From NCBI GenBank assembly GCA_019310665.1, contig JAFDDW010000121.1:1-7771 (forward strand): a DNA stretch of 7,771 bases. The letters are read 5' to 3'. The notes under the pieces were generated by a model that made no database searches, was not told where the DNA came from, and saw only the letters and a program-made list of their open reading frames with translations. Each line of letters begins with the position of its first letter. Positions within the stretch are counted from its first letter, which is position 1. This document shows positions 1 through 3,516 of this stretch, piece after piece. Made by a program: the position numbers and the translations under genes. This DNA is from Deltaproteobacteria bacterium (GTDB lineage: Bacteria; Desulfobacterota; Desulfobacteria; Desulfobacterales; JAFDCJ01).

Positions 1-1
1 T

Positions 2-229
2 CACAGCTTCCGTCATTCACGAGCGGTCAATATGCTCAGCTGTGGTCATGCCATTACCGATATCAAAATCCGCCTGGGACACGAAAATATCCAATCCACC
101 ACGGTTTACTTGCACATGGATCTGACTCACAAACGCAGCGTGCAAAAGAAATTTATTCAAATCCGGATTTACCGCGATACAGTCAATATTTTATATACTA
201 TCAATGGGTTAAGTCTACTCGCACCATAG
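2..229 (+). CDS. Tyrosine recombinase/integrase, C-terminal fragment (cut by window start)
   Basis: This is the end of a tyrosine (phage-integrase family) site-specific recombinase; the frame is open from base 2, so the gene begins outside the window. Of the 75 visible residues, the first five, HSFRH, hold the H-x-x-R box with the second catalytic arginine. LGHENIQSTTVYLH, about residues 25-38, holds the LGH histidine and the tyrosine nucleophile (residue 36), followed by a basic helix (MDLTHKRSVQKKFIQ). Such enzymes cut and rejoin DNA through a 3'-phosphotyrosine link and serve integrons, transposon-like elements or replicon resolution. After KKFIQ the tail (IRIYRDTVNILYTINGL...) no longer looks like a family C-terminus, so the 3' end may be frameshifted or replaced. 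The family call is firm; the subfamily and whether it is active are unknown. Confidence 0.82.
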   Translation, partial: HSFRHSRAVNMLSCGHAITDIKIRLGHENIQSTTVYLHMDLTHKRSVQKKFIQIRIYRDTVNILYTINGLSLLAP

Positions 230-394
230 GGCACGCATGACACAATTCCGGACCCTGCAAAATAGTGAAGATTTGCATATGCATTATGCAATCGGAGACC
301 TCGAGCACTGTGGCAAACAGTCCTTCATTTTGGAACAATAATTACACGCCTATAATTTGCACGTTTTACGATCCTAAAAAGTATCTTAGAATTT
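230..394. other. Intergenic stretch with a TTGCAT/ATGCAA dyad
   Basis: No coding frame of note is seen between the recombinase fragment and the arsR control region. The one visible structure is an inverted repeat at 273-291: TTGCAT, a 7-base centre that itself contains ATGCAT, then ATGCAA. It may be an unrecognised regulator site or chance in AT-rich DNA. Confidence 0.3.
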
Positions 395-420
395 ATATTT
401 CTACATTTTTAGAAATATAG
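395..420. promoter_or_regulatory. Probable ArsR operator upstream of arsR
   Basis: There is a perfect 10-bp inverted repeat, TATATTTCTA (394-403) and TAGAAATATA (410-419), with a 6-base centre, lying directly against the -35 box of the arsR promoter. A copy matching at 22 of 26 bases lies at 790-815 in front of the permease gene. Two copies, each upstream of one gene of the same module, strongly suggest the binding site of the repressor encoded next door. Binding itself is inferred. Confidence 0.65.
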
Positions 421-449
421 TTGACAAGCTCTGCTTTTATGTATATTAT
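421..449 (+). promoter_or_regulatory. Sigma70-type promoter of arsR
   Basis: A perfect -35 box, TTGACA (421-426), is followed by a 17-base spacer and the -10 box TATTAT (444-449). The expected transcription start, six to eight bases after the -10 box, falls on or beside the arsR ATG at 456. No Shine-Dalgarno sequence lies before that ATG, so the mRNA is probably leaderless or nearly so. Confidence 0.65.
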
Positions 450-455
450 AGAACC

Positions 456-755
456 ATGAATAACGAAATAGCAGCAAAACGATTGGCAGAACTAGGACAC
501 AACACTCGACTTTTGATTTTTCGATACCTGGTGAAAGTCGGTGATGAAGGTGCGCCGGTGGGACAAATCCAAAACAAGCTTGGCATACCTAACTCCACCT
601 TGTCCCATCATATTAACCGGCTGGTTTCGGTAGGATTGATCCGCCAGATACGAGAGAGCCGCACATTATATTGTGTGCCCCAATTCGAAGTTCTGCGGGA
701 ACTCATAGATTTTCTTCAGGCGGAATGCTGTACTGAGGGCAAATGTAGCCCTTAG
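456..755 (+). CDS. arsR: ArsR/SmtB-family metalloregulatory repressor
   Basis: A 99-residue winged-helix repressor of the ArsR/SmtB family, which binds DNA as a dimer and lets go when it binds a metal or metalloid. The helix-turn-helix spans about residues 34-58, with the recognition helix at NSTLSHHINRL (46-56), and the wing follows (IRQIRESRTLYCV). The classical ELCVCDL metal site of E. coli-type ArsR is absent. Instead the C-terminus reads AECCTEGKCSP, giving Cys91, Cys92 and Cys97, with a further Cys73. This arrangement resembles the Cys95/Cys96/Cys102 site known for the Acidithiobacillus ferrooxidans ArsR, so trivalent arsenic or a methylated arsenical is the likely inducer. The ATG at 456 is chosen because the frame and family N-terminus begin there; it has no Shine-Dalgarno, in line with a leaderless transcript. 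It probably represses itself and the permease operon through the paired dyads. Confidence 0.9.
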   Translation: MNNEIAAKRLAELGHNTRLLIFRYLVKVGDEGAPVGQIQNKLGIPNSTLSHHINRLVSVGLIRQIRESRTLYCVPQFEVLRELIDFLQAECCTEGKCSP

Positions 756-783
756 GGCGCTGCATATTTGGGCATTTTTTTTT
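733..783 (+). terminator. Possible weak terminator after arsR
   Basis: CTGAGGGC (733-740) can pair with GCCCTTAG (748-755, overlapping the stop codon) in an 8-bp stem with one G-T pair and a 7-base loop. A run of nine T follows at 775-783. The gap of about 19 bases between stem and T run is too long for a textbook terminator, so this may only partly separate arsR from the permease operon. Confidence 0.35.
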
Positions 784-789
784 GATCAT

Positions 790-815
790 ATGTTTCTAAA
801 TTTCTGGAAATATAG
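790..815. promoter_or_regulatory. Second ArsR-type operator, upstream of the permease
   Basis: This dyad repeats the one upstream of arsR with four changes in 26 bases: TGTTTCTA at the left and TGGAAATATAG at the right. It overlaps a plausible -10 box, TAGAAT (813-818), although no good -35 box was found. A repressor bound here would block permease transcription. This places arsR and the permease operon under the same regulator but with separate promoters. Confidence 0.6.
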
Positions 816-836
816 AATATTAATTACGAAGCCATG

Positions 837-843
837 AAAGGAG
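837..843 (+). promoter_or_regulatory. Ribosome binding site of the permease
   Basis: AAAGGAG is placed six bases before the ATG at 850. This fixes the permease start and excludes the nearby out-of-frame ATG at 834. Confidence 0.75.
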
Positions 844-849
844 TGCAAC

Positions 850-1293
850 ATGATAAGCGAAATTATAAAAATAGCCAATTTTATGGGTGAAGCCTTCCTG
901 CACATTTGGCCCTATCTGTTGGTGACGATTCCCCTGGCCGTGGCGGTGAATATGTCGGGCGCTTCTAAATATATAAAACGCGCCTTTGACGCCAGGCCTA
1001 TCACCGCCATTCTTCTGGCAACCATTGTGGGGGCCTTCAGCCCCTTTTGTTCCTGCGGCGTAATTCCGGTCATCGCAGCGCTGCTCATCAGTGGCGTGCC
1101 TTTGGCACCGGTCATGTCCTTTTGGATCGCATCACCCTCCATGGATCCGGAAATCTTTTTCTTAAGTGTCGGAACTATCGGGTGGAATTTGGCGGTATGG
1201 CGCTTGGTCGGTACGCTTCTCTTAAGCCTGAGTGCCGGGTTCATCACCCATTTCGCTATAACGCCTCCGTCACCCAAAGTACTTATTCACTAA
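850..1293 (+). CDS. Permease N-terminal half
   Basis: The 147 residues hold four membrane segments: about 14-34, 51-80, 85-107 and 112-136. The family signature FSPFCSCGVIPV (residues 63-74) carries Cys67 and Cys69 in the second segment, and SFWIASPSMDPEIFF (90-104) is typical of DUF318 permeases. The last residues, ITPPSPKVLIH, have no family character and are probably out-of-frame reading after the break. Translation starts at the ATG with a good ribosome site at 837-843. Confidence 0.7.
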   Translation: MISEIIKIANFMGEAFLHIWPYLLVTIPLAVAVNMSGASKYIKRAFDARPITAILLATIVGAFSPFCSCGVIPVIAALLISGVPLAPVMSFWIASPSMDPEIFFLSVGTIGWNLAVWRLVGTLLLSLSAGFITHFAITPPSPKVLIH

Positions 1294-1919
1294 TTCAAAG
1301 TGCCTGGCGGGGGCTCAGAGAGAGAGTAACGGGTTTTTCCTGGTTTCGTCCCGTTGAGTCGATCGGCGCACCAGTGGCGGTCTGCTGCGATGGTAGCACC
1401 ACCGTTTTTACTGAAATCCAACCCTCTATTCGTGCCACTGCCGTCCCTGTTCGGACGGATCGCTCCCTGAACGAGCCGAAGGCGGAAAGCTGCGGTTGCG
1501 GCGAGAAAACCAATTTCTGGAGTCGCTTGTTTAAGGAATCCTACAGCGCGACCCTGATGGTTATCAAATTCATGGCTTTGGCCTTTTTCCTGGAAGCCTT
1601 GATTATTCTGTATATCCCTGCAGAGTGGATCGTCGGCATTATGGGACAGGGAAATGCCTGGGCCATTATTACGGCAGCATTACTTGGAGTCCCGACCTAT
1701 ACCAGCAATTTGAGCGCCTTGCCGATGGTCAGCGGTCTTTTGGTTCAGGGCATGAGCCCGGCGGCCGCACTGGCCTTCTTGATCGCCGGTCCGACCACGA
1801 CACTGCCGGCCATGGCCGCAGTTTGGTCTCTGGTTTCACACCGCGTTTTTGTTTTGTATGTTTCATTTGCACTCGTAGGTGCGATTGTCTTGGGATATTT
1901 AAAGTTCATCATTGGATAA
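1290..1919 (+). CDS. Permease C-terminal half (different frame, no start of its own)
   Basis: This frame supplies the rest of the permease. It has a hydrophilic linker with paired cysteines (AVCCDGS and ESCGCGEK), usual for this family and perhaps able to bind thiophilic metals. The segment FKESYSATLMVIKFMALAFF opens the second membrane bundle. The conserved run GVPTYTSNLSALPM and the motif AGPTTTLPAM follow, then a final helix ending LGYLKFIIG. The frame is open upstream to 1047, but residues before about 1255 belong to the other frame. The first in-frame ATG within clear family sequence is at 1557, inside a membrane helix, which argues against an independent gene. The start given here is nominal. 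Confidence 0.65.
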   Translation, partial: LIQSAWRGLRERVTGFSWFRPVESIGAPVAVCCDGSTTVFTEIQPSIRATAVPVRTDRSLNEPKAESCGCGEKTNFWSRLFKESYSATLMVIKFMALAFFLEALIILYIPAEWIVGIMGQGNAWAIITAALLGVPTYTSNLSALPMVSGLLVQGMSPAAALAFLIAGPTTTLPAMAAVWSLVSHRVFVLYVSFALVGAIVLGYLKFIIG

Positions 1920-1947
1920 ATCCTGCAGCGTATACCGCTAAAATTAA

Positions 1948-1963
1948 ATCCCGTATAGGGGTA
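1948..1963. promoter_or_regulatory. CsoR/CstR-like dyad before the rhodanese gene
   Basis: ATCCC, the 5-base centre GTATA, then GGGGT form a G/C-rich dyad in an otherwise AT-rich leader, just upstream of the ribosome site. A weak -10-like TAAAAT lies at 1939-1944. The shape resembles operators of CsoR-family sensors (TACCCC-TATA-GGGGTA type), whose persulfide-sensing member CstR controls rhodanese genes. No CsoR-family gene is in the window, so this is a suggestion only. Confidence 0.25.
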
Positions 1964-1980
1964 AAAAGGAGGTAATACAC

Positions 1981-2502
1981 ATGTACACATCAGTAAAAAC
2001 AAAGACTCAAGCATCAAAAGATATCTATCCTGATAAAGCATGGGAGCTGATATCGAATAACAGAGACTTAAATGATCTGGTCATCATAGACGTCAGCACT
2101 CCCCAGGAATACGAGGATCTGCATCTGGAAGGCGCAATCAATGTGAATCTGATTTCAAAGTTTTTTAAGACCCGGCTGGAAGTCATGGATAAAAACAAAA
2201 CTTATGTGGTCTACTGCAAGGTGGGCGGACGGAGCAAAATTGCCCAGAAGCTGATGCAACAGTTCGGTTTCGTTGCCGTTTATAACATCATCGGCGGAAC
2301 GCTCCTGTGGGAGGAAGAGGGATTACCCTTCGCGTCGGGGACAGAAGGCGTAAACAAATTTTCATTCTGTCCGTTTTTCATTTCAATCGTAGTGATTAAA
2401 AAGATTAAAAAGGCTTTGCAAAGTGTGTTGTCTCGCATTGTTCCGCCCAAGGATGTCGCAGCTTCCTCTGGGCAGGAATTTAAACATCGTTACATGTCTT
2501 AG
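1981..2502 (+). CDS. Single-domain rhodanese with C-terminal extension
   Basis: A 173-residue cytoplasmic protein with one rhodanese domain at about residues 14-118. Rhodaneses move sulfane sulfur from thiosulfate, persulfide or polysulfide through a cysteine persulfide. The active loop is Cys79-Lys-Val-Gly-Gly-Arg-Ser, and the family landmarks VIIDVSTPQEYEDLHLEGAIN (split around residues 34-54) and GGTLLWEEEGLP (105-116) are intact. The start at 1981 has a strong AGGAGGT Shine-Dalgarno seven bases upstream. Unusually, about 55 residues follow the domain: a hydrophobic stretch, FSFCPFFISIVVI, then basic KKIKKALQ and a polar end. This may tether the protein to the membrane or a partner, or be read-through into fused sequence. 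It lies 61 bases after the permease. A plausible role is sulfur-relay or reductive support to the metalloid/thiol module, but the substrate is not visible from sequence. Confidence 0.88.
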   Translation: MYTSVKTKTQASKDIYPDKAWELISNNRDLNDLVIIDVSTPQEYEDLHLEGAINVNLISKFFKTRLEVMDKNKTYVVYCKVGGRSKIAQKLMQQFGFVAVYNIIGGTLLWEEEGLPFASGTEGVNKFSFCPFFISIVVIKKIKKALQSVLSRIVPPKDVAASSGQEFKHRYMS

Positions 2503-2507
2503 GGAGG
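2501..2507 (+). promoter_or_regulatory. Ribosome binding site that sets the SHOCT protein start
   Basis: AGGGAGG overlaps the TAG stop of the rhodanese gene and lies eight bases before the ATG at 2516. It selects 2516 over the longer in-frame ATG at 2423, which is buried in the rhodanese gene, and suggests translational coupling. Confidence 0.8.
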
Positions 2508-2515
2508 CGATAAAA

Positions 2516-2788
2516 ATGTACGGCTCAGAATTTTTCAATTCTTCCTTCTGGTGGTTATGCCCTATTCTAATGATAGCCATGTGCTTTTTCATGATGAAGG
2601 TGAGAAGGGATTCGCTGATGTGTGGGTGTGGCTCCCGCGACACCGACAGCCAACAAATCAGCGCTTCAGATTCAGCAATAGTTATACTCGACAAGCGGCA
2701 TGTTTCTGGCGACATAAACAAAGAGGAACACGAAGAGAGAAAAAGAGCCTTAACCGAATCAACTGGTTATTTAAATGATTGCGAATAA
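2516..2788 (+). CDS. Small membrane protein with SHOCT domain
   Basis: A 90-residue protein with a single membrane helix at about residues 11-27 (FWWLCPILMIAMCFFMM), a short basic stretch KVRR and a Cys motif MCGCGSRD (Cys36, Cys38). It ends with a SHOCT (short C-terminal) domain at 52-80, seen in the spacing of AIVILDKRHVSGDINKEEHE and ERKRAL. SHOCT domains are small helical modules at the ends of many bacterial membrane proteins; no reaction is assigned to them and oligomer formation is suspected. The positive-inside rule places the Cys motif and SHOCT domain in the cytoplasm. The gene is tightly coupled to the rhodanese gene, only 13 bases apart. A role as a membrane partner of the permease or rhodanese is inference from position. 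Confidence 0.8.
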   Translation: MYGSEFFNSSFWWLCPILMIAMCFFMMKVRRDSLMCGCGSRDTDSQQISASDSAIVILDKRHVSGDINKEEHEERKRALTESTGYLNDCE

Positions 2789-2820
2789 CTCTTAAACACT
2801 AAAATTAATGGAGGGTAAAA

Positions 2821-3090
2821 ATGCTAAAAGAAAAAACAAAAGACAACAAAACTAGGGTCGGATGTGCTGACGTTGGGTGTTGCAACCCGGAGGATTTTAA
2901 AAAAATGTTTGAAACAAAATGCGAATGCTTTTCGGGCCAAAGCGATGCCACAGATTTTTCCGCCATGATGAAAAATATGATGGGTATGTGCTGTGGGTTA
3001 AAATCAGAGGGTACTAAAATGGACACTGAATCACCAAAAAAACCCAAAGGGGAGACGGAGTCCACTAAAGAAGAATGTGGTTGTTCTTAA
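2821..3090 (+). CDS. Cysteine- and methionine-rich small protein, unknown function
   Basis: An 89-residue soluble protein that I cannot assign to a named family. It has nine cysteines (15, 20, 21, 34, 36, 57, 58, 86, 88), mostly in pairs: GCC, CEC, MCC and CGC. It also has eight methionines, five of them within MMKNMMGM (49-56). The middle part, PEDFKKMF...SDATDFSAMM, looks helical. A lysine- and glutamate-rich linker precedes the C-terminal CGC. No signal peptide is seen, so it is probably cytoplasmic. The start has a GGAGGG Shine-Dalgarno at 2810-2815. It is the last gene before the terminator at 3119. Binding of a thiophilic metal or metalloid, or carriage of persulfide for the rhodanese and permease, is a reasonable inference but not shown. 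The pairing pattern does not look like a metallothionein repeat. Confidence 0.8.
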   Translation: MLKEKTKDNKTRVGCADVGCCNPEDFKKMFETKCECFSGQSDATDFSAMMKNMMGMCCGLKSEGTKMDTESPKKPKGETESTKEECGCS

Positions 3091-3118
3091 CTGCTGATGA
3101 CAGCTCCAGCATCGCTAC

Positions 3119-3155
3119 AGGACGGTTCTGTATAAAACACGGGCCGTCCTTTTTT
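3119..3155 (+). terminator. Intrinsic terminator of the metalloid module
   Basis: AGGACGG (3119-3125) pairs perfectly with CCGTCCT (3144-3150) across an 18-base loop, and the stem runs straight into a T run (3150-3155). It ends the plus-strand operon 29 bases after the stop codon of the Cys-rich gene. Confidence 0.8.
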
Positions 3156-3223
3156 GCCTAAAAGCTCTCCAAGCACCATACGGCTATTATTGCTCGATTA
3201 AATGTAATGTGAATTTTGAGGAT

Positions 3224-3255
3224 TGGTAGATGTAGTCTACAATGTACCAGTGGTA
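3224..3255. repeat. Nested dyads, TGGTA/TACCA and TGTAG/CTACA
   Basis: TGTAG-T-CTACA (3231-3241) is a perfect 11-base palindrome. It is flanked by TGGTA (3224-3228) and TACCA (3245-3249), which also pair with each other. TACCA then forms a second perfect palindrome, TACCA-G-TGGTA (3245-3255). The function is unknown; a protein-binding site, a recombination relic or a cruciform/hairpin are all possible. Confidence 0.45.
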
Positions 3256-3330
3256 TTCTTTGACTGTGGGAGCAGGCACGGAATATCGAGTTTTAGGCAG
3301 ATCCAAATTGATTACCTTGACTGATGGAAC

Positions 3331-3498
3331 CTACAATTCAAACTCTTGTAAAATACTATGAATTGACATATGCGATAAGCTCTGATTCATTTCAAGGACA
3401 GTGTGGAAGGGGTGGTGGATTTCAATTGTATCCTCTAAACGATACAAAAATTCAACCGATTGATTAAAGGGCGAAAGATAATCGGGGTTTGGACAGTC
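3331..3498 (-). pseudogene. Possible gene remnant, 55 codons without a start
   Basis: The minus strand is open from just after a TAA (complement of 3499-3501) to a TAG (complement of 3331-3333). It would encode a protein-like segment with NPDYLSPFNQSVEFLYRLED near its start and EMNQSLSHMSIHSILQEFEL at its end. No ATG occurs before its middle and there is no Shine-Dalgarno. It lies 19 bases downstream of the polB stop. It may be the tail of a lost gene or chance; I do not recognise it. Confidence 0.2.
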
Positions 3499-3516
3499 TT
3501 AAAGCATACTTGTGTT

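Larger units (their letters stand above)
850..1919 (+). pseudogene. ArsP/DUF318 permease, frame broken in the central linker
   Basis: Two overlapping frames together make one permease of the ArsP (DUF318, Pfam ArsP_1) family: about 147 residues from 850-1293, then about 209 residues in a different frame to 1919. The joined length of roughly 355 matches the usual one-chain family size. ArsP proteins are inner-membrane exporters of trivalent organoarsenicals such as methylarsenite; close DUF318 relatives have other or unknown substrates. The second half has no convincing start codon or Shine-Dalgarno, so two separate genes are unlikely. The frames are both open from 1047 to 1293, and the break must lie after the helix ending FITHF (about 1255) and before 1293. 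It falls in the poorly conserved cytoplasmic linker. The possible causes are a one-base insertion or deletion in the genome, a sequencing error, or frameshifted translation. No canonical -1 slippery heptamer is visible. Confidence 0.75.
3156..3516. other. Intergenic region between convergent operons, with dyad cluster
   Basis: No confident gene is present in these 361 bases. Two structures stand out: a cluster of dyads at 3224-3255, and a startless 55-codon minus-strand frame at 3331-3498. A 39-codon plus-strand frame from the ATG at 3242 has no ribosome site and is probably chance. No clear terminator for polB was found. Confidence 0.5.

Noticed and set aside
912..1277. Minus-strand 121-codon frame opposite the permease
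   Set aside because: It is an antisense shadow of the well-conserved permease N-terminal half, with no ribosome site and no family features.
1272..1278. ACCCAAA as a programmed -1 frameshift site in the permease
   Set aside because: It does not fit X-XXY-YYZ in the zero frame, since the first base is A and not C, and no clear stimulatory hairpin follows.
2423..2515. Longer start (ATG at 2423) for the SHOCT protein
   Set aside because: It lies inside the rhodanese gene with no ribosome site, while ATG 2516 has AGGGAGG eight bases upstream and gives a normal membrane-helix N-terminus.
3242..3361. 39-codon plus-strand frame from the ATG at 3242
   Set aside because: There is no ribosome site, it overlaps the dyad cluster, and its translation has no recognisable character.
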